A stretch of 64,000 nucleotides of DNA from Rhizobium hidalgonense (lineage in GTDB: Bacteria; Pseudomonadota; Alphaproteobacteria; Rhizobiales; Rhizobiaceae). Each line of letters starts with the position of its first letter. Within the stretch, counting starts at the first letter, position 1. The notes below the pieces were generated by a model that ran no database searches, was not told where the DNA came from, and saw only the letters and a program-made list of their open reading frames with translations. The stretch lies in contig NZ_LODW01000070.1 of the NCBI RefSeq assembly GCF_002914525.1, forward strand, positions 124,001-188,000, written 5' to 3'. This document shows, in pieces, positions 47,401-56,003 of the stretch. The translations under genes were made by a program, and so were the position numbers.

Positions 47401-48855
47401 ATGGGTAAGGTAACAGGGTTTCTGGAAATCGACCGGCAAGTGGCGAAGTACCAGCCGGCGTCGGATCGTATCCGCCATTTCCGCGAGTTCACGATCCCGA
47501 TGTCGGACCCGGAAGTGCAGAAACAGGCTGCGCGCTGCATGGACTGTGGCATCCCCTATTGTCACGGCCCCACGGGCTGCCCTGTTCACAACCAGATCCC
47601 CGACTGGAACGACCTCGTCTACAACAACAACTGGGAAGCGGCGATCCAGAACCTGCATTCGACCAACAACTTCCCGGAGTTCACCGGCCGCGTCTGCCCG
47701 GCGCCCTGCGAGGAAGCCTGTACGCTGAACCTCGAGGATGCGCCGGTCGCCATCAAGACGGTCGAACAGGCGATCGCCGACAAGGCCTATGAGCTCGGCT
47801 TCATCCGGCCGCAGCCGGCCACGGTCCATACCGGCAAGAAGGTCGCGGTGATCGGCTCAGGCCCCGCCGGCATGGCGGCTGCCCAGCAGCTCGGCCGGGC
47901 CGGCCACGAGGTGCATGTCTATGAGCGCGAGACCAAGCCGGGCGGCCTGCTGCGTTATGGCATTCCCGACTTCAAGATGGAGAAGAACTTCATCGACCGC
48001 CGCGTTGAGCAGATGAAGGGCGAGGGCGTCACTTTCCATTGCGGCGCCAATGTCGGCGTCGACATCAAGGTCGAGCAACTGCTCGCCGATCACGACGCCG
48101 TCCTCTATTGCGGCGGTTCCGAGACGCCGCGCGAGGCCGGCATTCCGGGTACCGACCTTGCCGGTGTGCACGATGCGATGCCTTATCTGGTTCAGCAGAA
48201 CCGCCGCGTTGGGCGCGAGAACATCGACAGCGTCGGCTGGCCGTCGGATCCGATCCTTGCCGGCGCCAAACACATCGTCGTCGTCGGCGGCGGCGATACG
48301 GCTTCGGACTGCGTCGGCACGGCGTTCCGCCAGGGAGCCGTCAAGGTCACTCAGCTCGACATCCGGCCGCAGCCGCCTGAGAAGGAAGACAAGCTTGCCG
48401 TCTGGCCCTTCTGGGCGACGAAGATGCGCACCTCCTCCTCACAGGCCGAGGGCGCCGTGCGCGAATTCCAGGTGGCGACACTCGAATTCGTCGGCGAAGA
48501 CGGCGTGCTGACCGGGGTCAAGTGCTGCGAGGTCGACGAGCGCCGGCGGCCGGTTCCGGGCACGGAATTCGTCATCCGCGCCGATCTCGCCTTCATCGCC
48601 ATCGGTTTCCGCGGCCCGTTCACGACAAGCGTGCTGAAGGAACTCGAGGGAAAGCTGACGCTCAACACCGACAAGCGCGGCTCGACCAATGTCGTCGCCA
48701 ACGACCGTGACTACAAGACTTCGGTCGACAAGTTCTGGACAGCGGGCGACGTGCGCCGCGGCCAGTCGCTGGTGGTCTGGGCGATCCGCGAAGGCCGCCA
48801 GGCGGCACGTGCCATCGACGAGGCGTTGATGGGCTCCACCGTTCTGCCGAATTGA
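47401..48855 (+). CDS. gltD: Glutamate synthase (NADPH) small subunit
   Basis: The FAD- and NADPH-binding subunit that delivers electrons to GltB. 484 residues from MGKVTGFLEIDRQ; the frame extends 34 codons upstream with no family sequence. The N-terminal 4Fe-4S cysteines are Cys46, 49, 54 and 60 (RCMDCGIPYC) and Cys99, 103 and 107 (VCPAPCEEAC). The FAD fold is VAVIGSGPAGMAAAQQLG, the NADPH fold is VVVGGGDTASDCVG, and the closing FAD contact is FWTAGDVRRGQSLVVWAI. An AGGGA site lies upstream. It is the second gene of the operon, ending in a good terminator. Confidence 0.97.
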   Translation: MGKVTGFLEIDRQVAKYQPASDRIRHFREFTIPMSDPEVQKQAARCMDCGIPYCHGPTGCPVHNQIPDWNDLVYNNNWEAAIQNLHSTNNFPEFTGRVCPAPCEEACTLNLEDAPVAIKTVEQAIADKAYELGFIRPQPATVHTGKKVAVIGSGPAGMAAAQQLGRAGHEVHVYERETKPGGLLRYGIPDFKMEKNFIDRRVEQMKGEGVTFHCGANVGVDIKVEQLLADHDAVLYCGGSETPREAGIPGTDLAGVHDAMPYLVQQNRRVGRENIDSVGWPSDPILAGAKHIVVVGGGDTASDCVGTAFRQGAVKVTQLDIRPQPPEKEDKLAVWPFWATKMRTSSSQAEGAVREFQVATLEFVGEDGVLTGVKCCEVDERRRPVPGTEFVIRADLAFIAIGFRGPFTTSVLKELEGKLTLNTDKRGSTNVVANDRDYKTSVDKFWTAGDVRRGQSLVVWAIREGRQAARAIDEALMGSTVLPN

Positions 48856-48886
48856 TGGCCCGTCGTATGGAGATGTGAAGATAGAG

Positions 48887-48908
48887 ACTCCGCCTCTCCG
48901 GGCGGAGT
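48887..48908 (+). terminator. Terminator of gltBD
   Basis: ACTCCGCC and GGCGGAGT arms with a TCTCCG loop, followed by TTATTAT, 32 bases after the gltD stop. Confidence 0.85.
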
Positions 48909-48928
48909 TTATTATCAGGTGCCGCGCC

Positions 48929-48969
48929 TGCGAAAATCAAATCCAATTTTGGGATTACAGGCTGATGCG
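48929..48969. repeat. Degenerate half of a RIME1-like repeat (copy 3)
   Basis: TGCGAAAATCAAATCCAATT and the following TTGGG...GATGCG resemble the second palindrome of the copy at 37.9 kb (GAAAATCGATTCCGATTTTC), with several changes. The first palindrome is not present. Confidence 0.4.
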
Positions 48970-49066
48970 ACTGCTTGCCGCGAGGCAATTCGGTCCACGA
49001 TGAACACATCATTTGTCGTTTCGAAAGGCATTTGCCCCTACGGGAAGGCCGTCTTGCGCGGCCTTC

Positions 49067-50278
49067 TCATTTGACCGAGACTTCGGCCGGCGTCTTGGCT
49101 GCCGGCAGGCGGTAGTCATCGACGCGGCCGGGAGGGGGCGGCGTCATTTCGCCCTGCTCGACCAGGAGATCGCGCGGCGACCGCGTCAAAACCATCGGCG
49201 GGGGCCGGGCTCCGAGAAGCTCGGCGCCGCCGTCGAGATTAGGATCGGAGAGGCTGATCGGCACGGTATGTTCGACCGGATTGGTGGGAAGGCCGAGACC
49301 GGGGAGACTGCTGGAGTCGAGGCGGACCAAATCGGGGCTTGCCTGCGTGCCGAGAAGACGTCGCGCCGGTTTTTCCACATAAAAGGCAAGCTTGCGTCGG
49401 CCGGCCTGCGTCAGGTTGATGCCATCGGAGGTGCGCAGGCGCACCTGCTGGCCGTTCACATCCGAGCCGGTGACGATGAAGTTGCCGTTTTCATCGACGA
49501 AACCATCCCAGATGTCGACAAATTCGCCGCCGATGCTTTCGACCTGGTTGCGGTAAAGCTGGTTCATCTGCACGGCATCTGCCGTCATCTGATCGGATTC
49601 GAAGGCGGGAAGGCCGACCCAGAGCAGCGGAATCTTGCGGTCGGTGATCTCCTTGCCGAAAGAAAGAACACGGTGCCGGTATTCGCTAAACCAGCCGTCG
49701 GTGCGGAACTTCTCCTTGGCGGTATCGGTCACCATCTGCTGGCGGTCGTTGGCGCCGATCATGACGACGACCATTGCCGGCTTCAGCTCGTCGATCATCG
49801 GCGGCAGCTGCTCCGGCCAATTGTAATAATCGTCGCGGACGAGACCCGATGAGACATTGCCGCGGGCTTCGACGACGACCCCCGGCGAGGTCTCGAAGGC
49901 GGCGGTCAGACCGTCGCCGAGGCCGCTGGCCATGAAATCGCCGACGATCAGAATCTTCTTGGCATCGCCGAGCTTCTGCACCGCCGGCTCCTCCTGCACG
50001 GGCGCGCGAATCGGTGGCGCGGTGCGGGTATTGACCACGGCTTTCGGCGCGGGCGGTTTCTTGCGCTGCTGACGCCTCGGCTGCGGTGCGTCGGGAGTCT
50101 GAGGACTATCATCGAGGTAGCGTCGGCCGAGGAAGAAATCGAGGATCGAACGGCGCTGGTAGCGCTGCTCCTGAGCTTCGGCGATATGCACCGGCGCGAC
50201 AGCGCCGAAGCATAGCGAAGCCGCCGCCAGGGCGAGCACAAGCCGACGGATTGAGGTCCGATCTGTTTTCTTCGTCAT
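49067..50278 (-). CDS. Periplasmic SGNH-hydrolase-fold protein (DUF459)
   Basis: A 403-residue protein with an N-terminal signal sequence (RRLVLALAAASLCFGAVAPV, then HIAEA). A basic proline-rich linker (about 50-100) precedes a DUF459/SGNH domain. Domain blocks include ILIVGDFMASGLGDGLTAAF (the GDS block reads G-D-F, so the usual Ser nucleophile is changed to Phe), VVVMIGANDRQQM and TSDGINLTQAGRRKLA. DUF459 proteins are thought to be periplasmic and may act on cell-wall or polysaccharide acyl groups, but the missing Ser makes hydrolysis doubtful. It is the only gene in its unit; the stop touches a GAAGGCC/GGCCTTC stem. Confidence 0.8.
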   Translation of the reverse strand: MTKKTDRTSIRRLVLALAAASLCFGAVAPVHIAEAQEQRYQRRSILDFFLGRRYLDDSPQTPDAPQPRRQQRKKPPAPKAVVNTRTAPPIRAPVQEEPAVQKLGDAKKILIVGDFMASGLGDGLTAAFETSPGVVVEARGNVSSGLVRDDYYNWPEQLPPMIDELKPAMVVVMIGANDRQQMVTDTAKEKFRTDGWFSEYRHRVLSFGKEITDRKIPLLWVGLPAFESDQMTADAVQMNQLYRNQVESIGGEFVDIWDGFVDENGNFIVTGSDVNGQQVRLRTSDGINLTQAGRRKLAFYVEKPARRLLGTQASPDLVRLDSSSLPGLGLPTNPVEHTVPISLSDPNLDGGAELLGARPPPMVLTRSPRDLLVEQGEMTPPPPGRVDDYRLPAAKTPAEVSVK

Positions 50279-50387
50279 GGGCAGTTCCGCATCTGCCGGC
50301 ATCTTGCACGCGGGGTAGGCCAGCGTCCACTCCCGCTACTATGTAGGTCACGGTTCTGCCGCTTCCAATCAGAGCTTGGTTTTGGCC

Positions 50388-50485
50388 GGAGCGCCGTGAG
50401 TTCGTCCAGACAAACGGCCCTCTAACACTTTGAATATACGCATCATTCTTTGAGAAAATCGATTCAATATTCGGGCCGATGTGCT
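50388..50485. repeat. RIME1-like repeat (copy 4, degenerate)
   Basis: Starts GGAGCGCCG and ends the first unit at ACGGCCCTCTAA. It then has CACTTTGAATATACGCATCA and GAGAAAATCGATTCAATATT, corresponding to both units of the copy at 37.9 kb. It runs up to the stop codon of the lytic transglycosylase gene. Confidence 0.6.
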
Positions 50486-51707
50486 AGCGACGAAGTGCGT
50501 TCAGAAGCGGCAATGAGGGCTCTCCGTCCGGCTGCATGCCGATGCGCGACTGCACCGCTGATATTGCCGCCTTCGAACCCGAGCCGAAATTGCCGTCGAC
50601 CTCGCCATTGTAGTAGCCGAGCGTTTTCAGACGAGTCTGCAGCTCGAATTTCTCGGTGATGTCGAGGGCGCCATCCGGGCGCGGCCAGCGCTGCTGCATG
50701 CCGCCGTAGCCGGCGATCTGATCGGCAAGCAGGCCGACTGCAAGTGCATAACTGTCCGACGCATTGTAGTTCTTGATGGTGAAGAAGTTGGCGGTCATCA
50801 GGAAACCCGGGCCACTGGACCCGGCTGGCATCTTCAGCACGGCCTTGGTACCGCTCTCGCGGAAGGCTTTGCCATTCGGGCGGGTCAGGCCAAGGGCTGC
50901 CCATTGGGCGAGGGTATGGGTCTTGCCGACCTGCTTGGCTGCTGCAGCGGGAACGACAACCTCGTAGCCCCAGGTCTTGCCGGTATCCCAGCCGTTCTTC
51001 ATCAGGAGATTGGCCGAGGTCGCCAGCGCATCGGGCACCGAGTTCCAGATGTCGCGATGGCCGTTGCCGTCGGCATCGACGGCATAAAGCAGGTAGCTTG
51101 TCGGAATGAACTGGGTGTGGCCCATGGCGCCGGCCCAGGAGCCGGTCATCTCGCGTGCCGGCACGTCGCCGTTCTGCAGGATTTTCAGCGCGGCGACCAG
51201 CTGCTTCTTGGCGAACTTGGCGCGGCTCGGATCGGCATAGCCAAGCGTTGCCAGCGCGCGCGGCACGTAGTGCAGCCGGTCATCCTTGTCGAGGATCGCT
51301 CCGTAATTCGATTCCATCGACCAGATGGCGAGCAGAATGGTCTTGTCGACGCCGAATCGCTGCTCGATTGCAGCGAGCGTCCTTGCGTGCTTGACGGCCA
51401 TCTCGCGGCCGATCTTCACTGTATAGGGATTGACGCGCGAATCGACGTAGTCCCAGATCTTCGAGGTGAATTCCGGCTGATAGGCCGCTTTTTCGAGCAC
51501 GGTGGGATCGGGCTCGGTCACCCCGGAAAAGGCCTTTTGATAGGTTGCCTTACTGATGCCACTCTGAGCGGCTGTTTGGTAAAAATCCGCGATCCATTTC
51601 TGGAACCGGGAATCAGCTCTCGCGTTGTCGGGGACCAGTCCAACCTGGACGGCGACAACGAGGGCGAGAGCAAGACCACGAAGGGAGTTTTTGTGATTCT
51701 GGGTCAT
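50484..51707 (-). CDS. Lytic murein transglycosylase (MltB/SLT_2 type) with peptidoglycan-binding domain
   Basis: Cleaves the glycan strands of peptidoglycan by forming 1,6-anhydro ends. 407 residues with a signal peptide (cleavage near ARA, about 31). The SLT_2 catalytic domain has Glu132 in SMESNYGAILD and MGHTQFIPTSYLLYAVDADG. A C-terminal peptidoglycan-binding repeat (about 345-407) has TRLKTLGYYNGEVDGNFGSG. There is no lipobox Cys, so it is a soluble periplasmic form. It is divergent from galU with about 200 bases between. Its stop codon abuts an intergenic repeat. Confidence 0.92.
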   Translation of the reverse strand: MTQNHKNSLRGLALALVVAVQVGLVPDNARADSRFQKWIADFYQTAAQSGISKATYQKAFSGVTEPDPTVLEKAAYQPEFTSKIWDYVDSRVNPYTVKIGREMAVKHARTLAAIEQRFGVDKTILLAIWSMESNYGAILDKDDRLHYVPRALATLGYADPSRAKFAKKQLVAALKILQNGDVPAREMTGSWAGAMGHTQFIPTSYLLYAVDADGNGHRDIWNSVPDALATSANLLMKNGWDTGKTWGYEVVVPAAAAKQVGKTHTLAQWAALGLTRPNGKAFRESGTKAVLKMPAGSSGPGFLMTANFFTIKNYNASDSYALAVGLLADQIAGYGGMQQRWPRPDGALDITEKFELQTRLKTLGYYNGEVDGNFGSGSKAAISAVQSRIGMQPDGEPSLPLLNALRR

Positions 51708-51909
51708 CGACAGTCGTATCCGTCATCTTCAGTTTTTGGGACAGCGAGGCATCATGTCCGCGCCAGAACCAAGACTACAGGAACGGAGTCAACAAATTCT
51801 TTACCATGGTGATCGGCTGCGGTCACCATTGCAAAACAGTAGCAATTCTATACTAGTTAAGGGTAAAAAGCCCTATTTCCAAAGCGATATGTCGAAGCAG
51901 GAGGCCGGT

Positions 51910-52797
51910 GTGGCTCAACACAACAAAGTTCGTAAAGCAGTATTTCCGGTGGCCGGGTTGGGGACGCGGTTCCTGCCGGCAACAAAGGCTGTTCCGAAGG
52001 AAATGTTGACCGTCGTCGACAAGCCGATCATTCAATATGTCGTCGATGAGGCGATCGAAGCAGGGATCGAACATCTGGTCTTCGTCACCGGACGCAACAA
52101 GCACGTCATCGAAGATTATTTCGATATTCATTTCGAGCTGGAGCAGACACTGCGCGAGCGAGCCAAGAAGGCTGAGATCACCCTTCTCGCCCAGCAGCTG
52201 CCGAAGGCCGGTACAGTGAGCTTCACCCGCCAGCAGGAGCCGCTCGGCCTCGGTCATGCTGTCTGGTGCGCGCGCGAGATCGTCGGCGACGAGCCCTTCG
52301 CACTGCTGCTGCCGGATATGATCATGAAGGGCGACAAGGGCTGCATGAAGGGCATGATCGACCTTTACGGCCAGAGCGGCGGTAATATCATCGCCGTCGA
52401 GGAATGTGCGCCCGACCAAGCGCATAAATACGGCATCGTCGGCGTCGGCGAGGCGATCGGCGAGGGTTTCCGCATCACCGGCATGGTGGAAAAACCCGCC
52501 AAGGGGACGGCGCCTTCCAATTTCTTCATCAACGGCCGCTACATCCTGCAGCCGGAGATTTTCGGGATTCTCGAAACCCAGGAACGCGGCGCCGGCAACG
52601 AGATCCAGCTCACCGACGGCATGCTGAAGCTGCTGAAAGAGCAGGATTTCGCTGGGTATCACTTCCGCGGCACGACCTATGACTGCGGCGCCAAGGACGG
52701 CTTCATTCTGGCGAATGTCGCCTACGCCCTTGAACGCGCCGATATCCGCCCGACCGTTGAAGGCGGCTTCAAGGAATTGCTTGCCAGCCTGAGGTAA
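51910..52797 (+). CDS. galU: UTP-glucose-1-phosphate uridylyltransferase
   Basis: Makes UDP-glucose for exopolysaccharide, lipopolysaccharide and cyclic glucan synthesis. 295 residues with the nucleotide loop FPVAGLGTRFLPATKAVPKE, the substrate block IIQYVVDEAIEAG, LLLPDMIMKG and the final YDCGAKDGFILANVAYA. The start is the GTG of V-A-Q-H-N-K, because AGGAGG ends five bases before it; an ATG seven codons upstream (MSKQEAG) is possible but contains the ribosome site within its coding part. Its glucose-1-phosphate comes from pgm. The gene converges on the beta-barrel gene over a long hairpin. Confidence 0.94.
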   Translation: MAQHNKVRKAVFPVAGLGTRFLPATKAVPKEMLTVVDKPIIQYVVDEAIEAGIEHLVFVTGRNKHVIEDYFDIHFELEQTLRERAKKAEITLLAQQLPKAGTVSFTRQQEPLGLGHAVWCAREIVGDEPFALLLPDMIMKGDKGCMKGMIDLYGQSGGNIIAVEECAPDQAHKYGIVGVGEAIGEGFRITGMVEKPAKGTAPSNFFINGRYILQPEIFGILETQERGAGNEIQLTDGMLKLLKEQDFAGYHFRGTTYDCGAKDGFILANVAYALERADIRPTVEGGFKELLASLR

Positions 52798-52821
52798 GAT
52801 TTCCAAAAAGCATGCAATGAC

Positions 52822-52857
52822 AGATCGCCGCGTATCCTCCCGGATGCGCGGCGATCT
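52822..52857. terminator. Bidirectional hairpin between galU and the beta-barrel gene
   Basis: AGATCGCCGCG-ATCC and GGAT-CGCGGCGATCT arms (15 pairs with one mismatch each side of a short loop), spanning the space between convergent genes and touching the second stop codon. There is no T-run, so termination may be factor-assisted. Confidence 0.55.
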
Positions 52858-54409
52858 AGCGTTTCAGCTTGAGGCCGACACCGGCGCGGAATTGCTGCGA
52901 GTCGTCGCCGTCCTTGCGGGTGGTCAGCTCGTAGCCGAGCGTGCTGGTCAGATCGAGATAACGGTTGATATTCCAGGTCAGGCCGGTCGCCGCGGTATAA
53001 ACGAGTTCGTCGTTGATGGTGCTGTCAGTCTGATAATCGCGCCATATGACGCCGCCGATCATCGTGCCCACCAGATTGTCGCGCAGCTGGTGGGTGACCG
53101 TCGTCGTCAGCGCGTGCGAGACGTAGCCGCTCTCACCCGCCGTGGTCGAGGGCTGGATGCTTGTCTGCAGGTCGAAATTGACGTCGGTGCCGCGGATCGG
53201 CGACCAGAGCAGGCTTGCATCGAGGGTAGCGGTGTCGATCGACGACAGCCGGCTGTCTTCGAAATCCGCCATCGCGTAGCCGACGCCGACTTCACCCTTC
53301 AGCTTTTCGCCGAGATCGACCTCGACGCCGGCCTTGGCGCCATAGCTATGGCCGGAGCGCTCGTAACCGGCGGAGTCGCGCGTTTCGTCATAGAGGGTAC
53401 GGCCGATCGTGGCTTCGATGAAGGGGATGAGCGCGGGGGACAGCTCGTAGCCGACGCGGCCGCGCAGCGTGCCCGTCGTCTGGTCGCGGTCGCTCAAGGT
53501 CACGGTCGTGCCGTTCGAAAGCGTGGCGTCGGAATAGATCGAGCGGCTCAGCGCCAGTGCCGTCGTGCCGCGCAGGATGCCGAAATCGTGTTGGACGGAG
53601 GCGCCGGCGGTAAATTCCTGTACATCGGACTGCTGGGTGGCGTCGGCAATGGCGTCGGGATCGTCCGTATCTTCCCGGTAGAAATTGTAACCGGCGGTGA
53701 GGTGCGCGACCGTATCGTTGGAAAGATCCAGCCTGAGGTCGCCGTTGATCTTCAGGGACGGCTGCTCTTCGCCCTCGCCGCTGATATTCTTCTGCCAGGC
53801 GCCTTCCGAGGTGACCGTCAGCTGGTGCCGGCCCCAGTCGGAGGTGAGCGTCGCGGCTGTATCGGTTTCGAGAAAGGCGCGATGCTCGCTGGTATCGCCG
53901 TCCTTGGTGGTCTCGGTATTGATGCTCTGGGTCACGCTCGGGCGGAGCACGAAGGTGCCGATCGGAATGCCCGGCGTTTCCGCCGTCGAGGCGCTTTCAG
54001 CAGCCCTGCGGCGCGGCAGCGCCTCGTCGATCGGCGCTTCCCGGGTGTTCAGCCGGCGGATGTCGTCATCGAGGATGGAGCCGGTAATGTCGTCGCCGGA
54101 TTGCGCGTCCGCTATGGCAGGCCGTTGGGCATCGTCCGCATTCGCGGTCGTGCCGTTTGCCGTGGGAACGGCGGGGTCGTCCGTCTCGGCGTCGAAAGCG
54201 GCTGGATTGTTCGTCGTGCGATTGTCCTGGGACGCGGCAGAGCGGCCGTCTGCCGTCGTTGCCGGCTGCGAAACGGACTGAGCGAAGGCTGCCGTCTGGC
54301 CGAGAAGCAAGCAACTGAGCGCAGCAAAAGAGACGGCACGGCTCATGGCGCGGAGCGGCGTCACACTGCTCGTCTGTTTTGGTTGGCCCATGCAATTCGC
54401 GCCTGACAT
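52856..54409 (-). CDS. Outer-membrane beta-barrel protein (BBP2-like)
   Basis: Up to 517 residues. A signal peptide runs about MSRAVSFAALSCLLLGQTAA with cleavage after AFA, and the start may be any of three ATGs in the first 22 codons. A long disordered acidic/Thr-rich stretch (about 45-190) follows. From about 200 onward there are alternating polar/hydrophobic strands with aromatic girdles (HQLTVTSEGAWQKNISGEGE, YLDLTSTLGYELTTRKDGDD), ending GVGLKLKR. This is the plan of the putative beta-barrel porin 2 family. The role is unknown; passage or anchoring of polysaccharide is one possibility. It is divergent from kdsD. Confidence 0.75.
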   Translation of the reverse strand: MSGANCMGQPKQTSSVTPLRAMSRAVSFAALSCLLLGQTAAFAQSVSQPATTADGRSAASQDNRTTNNPAAFDAETDDPAVPTANGTTANADDAQRPAIADAQSGDDITGSILDDDIRRLNTREAPIDEALPRRRAAESASTAETPGIPIGTFVLRPSVTQSINTETTKDGDTSEHRAFLETDTAATLTSDWGRHQLTVTSEGAWQKNISGEGEEQPSLKINGDLRLDLSNDTVAHLTAGYNFYREDTDDPDAIADATQQSDVQEFTAGASVQHDFGILRGTTALALSRSIYSDATLSNGTTVTLSDRDQTTGTLRGRVGYELSPALIPFIEATIGRTLYDETRDSAGYERSGHSYGAKAGVEVDLGEKLKGEVGVGYAMADFEDSRLSSIDTATLDASLLWSPIRGTDVNFDLQTSIQPSTTAGESGYVSHALTTTVTHQLRDNLVGTMIGGVIWRDYQTDSTINDELVYTAATGLTWNINRYLDLTSTLGYELTTRKDGDDSQQFRAGVGLKLKR

Positions 54410-54534
54410 GCTTTCGGTTCTTACCCAAAGGTAAAGCCTCGTGGTTAATCATTCGTTGCCGACGACGGGCGCCATTCACATTTCGGAAAGAGTGCGGGGT
54501 GGACTTGGAAAGTGAAAAGGTCTAACGCATTTTC

Positions 54535-55530
54535 ATGAACAGAAGAGCGATAAACCTCGTCGAAAACAGCGTGCTCGAATCGGCAAAACGCACGATAGAG
54601 ATCGAAAGACGCGGTCTTGAAGCGCTCGAACAGGCCTTCGATAATGGATTGGCCGGTCCCTTCACCCGCGCTGTCGAAGTCATAGGCGACATCACTGGGC
54701 GTGTCATCGTCACCGGAGTCGGTAAAAGCGGGCACATCGGCGTTAAGATTGCCGCAACCCTTGCTTCAACGGGCACGCCCGCATTCTTCGTGCATGCGGC
54801 CGAGGCTAATCACGGCGATCTCGGCATGATCGGCCAAGGTGATGCAATCATCGCCGTTTCCTGGAGCGGGCAGGCGCAAGAACTGAAGGCGATCCTCTCC
54901 TATTCGAGGCGCTTTTCCATTCCCCTGATCGCTATTACCTATGCTGAGGAATCGAGCCTCGGCCTAGCTGCCGATATCGTATTGAAGCTGCCAAAGGAAA
55001 CGGAAGCTTGCCCGCACGGCTTGGCGCCTACAACCTCGGCTATTATGCAGCTTGCGATCGGCGACGCGCTGGCAGTGGCGCTGCTCGAAGCGCGGGGCTT
55101 TTCCGCCACCGATTTCCACGTCTTCCATCCCGGTGGAAAACTCGGCGCGAGCCTGATGCATGTCGCCGATATCATGCATACCGGTGAGAAGCTGCCGCTC
55201 GTTGCCAAGGGCACACCGATGCCGGAGGCGGTCACGGTGCTGTCGCGCAAACATTTCGGCTGCGTCGGCGTGCTCGATGAGGATGGGCGGCTCTGCGGTA
55301 TCGTCACCGAAGGCGATATGGCGCGCAATCTGTCGCGCAATCTTGCCGTGCTTGCCGTCGACGACATCATGACCAAGACGCCGAAGACGGTGAAGCCGAC
55401 GGTGCTGGCGACCGCCGCGCTGGCGCTACTTAACCAGCATCACATCGGCGCGCTGATCGTCATCGACGACGACAACAGGCCGGTCGGGCTGGTGCATTTC
55501 CACGATCTGCTGCGGATCGGCGTCGCCTGA
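54535..55530 (+). CDS. kdsD: Arabinose-5-phosphate isomerase (KdsD/KpsF)
   Basis: Converts ribulose-5-phosphate to arabinose-5-phosphate, the precursor of Kdo for lipid A core or capsule. A 331-residue protein with an N-terminal SIS domain (TGVGKSGHIGVKIAATLAST, AEANHGDLGMI with the active-site His, SWSGQAQELKAIL) and two CBS domains (VADIMHTGEKLPLV; VDDIMTKTPKTVKPT). The architecture matches KdsD exactly. The start ATG has only a weak ribosome site, but family sequence begins there. The divergent neighbour is an outer-membrane protein, a sensible envelope context. Confidence 0.94.
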   Translation: MNRRAINLVENSVLESAKRTIEIERRGLEALEQAFDNGLAGPFTRAVEVIGDITGRVIVTGVGKSGHIGVKIAATLASTGTPAFFVHAAEANHGDLGMIGQGDAIIAVSWSGQAQELKAILSYSRRFSIPLIAITYAEESSLGLAADIVLKLPKETEACPHGLAPTTSAIMQLAIGDALAVALLEARGFSATDFHVFHPGGKLGASLMHVADIMHTGEKLPLVAKGTPMPEAVTVLSRKHFGCVGVLDEDGRLCGIVTEGDMARNLSRNLAVLAVDDIMTKTPKTVKPTVLATAALALLNQHHIGALIVIDDDNRPVGLVHFHDLLRIGVA

Positions 55531-55544
55531 TCAGAGTCATTTGA

Positions 55545-56000
55545 TCAGACGGGCTCGACTGTCAGGTCGCGGCCGTTGCTCGACACCACCTTCACCTGGG
55601 TTCCCGCCGGCAGGTCGGGTCCCATCACCTGCCATAGCGTATCGTCGAGGCGGATGCGGCCGCGGCCCTCGCGGATCGGCTCGTGCAGCGTCGCCGTGCG
55701 GCCGACGAGGCTCGCACCGCGCTGATTGAGGAAGGGCTCGTCGGTCGTCGAATTGCGCAGCGTCAGCCGGCGACCGGCGAAGGTCGTGGCGACGGCGAGC
55801 AGCGCAAAAAGGATCGCCTGCAATTCCCAGACCCAGAAGGCGCTGTCCCAGAAGATGAGTGACAGCGCTCCGACAATCAGGGCGGCAAGGCCGATCCAGA
55901 CCAGGAAGAAGCCGGGCACGATCATTTCGGCGGCGAGCAACACCAAGCCTGCGACCCACCAGCTCCACGGACCGAGTTCGGCAACGATCTTCGCCAGCAT
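55545..56000 (-). CDS. NfeD-family membrane protein
   Basis: A 151-residue protein of the short NfeD (NfeD1b, YbbK) type. Three helices lie in the first 75 residues (WSWWVAGLVLLAAEMIVPGF, FLVWIGLAALIVGALSLIFW, and a third), then a C-terminal OB-like beta domain (GASLVGRTATLHEPIREGRG ... GTQVKVVSSNGRDLTVEPV). NfeD proteins pair with SPFH/stomatin-like proteins, and here the SPFH gene sits directly upstream with 3 bases between. The two probably form a membrane quality-control or microdomain complex. Confidence 0.92.
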   Translation of the reverse strand: MLAKIVAELGPWSWWVAGLVLLAAEMIVPGFFLVWIGLAALIVGALSLIFWDSAFWVWELQAILFALLAVATTFAGRRLTLRNSTTDEPFLNQRGASLVGRTATLHEPIREGRGRIRLDDTLWQVMGPDLPAGTQVKVVSSNGRDLTVEPV

Positions 56001-56003
56001 GGC

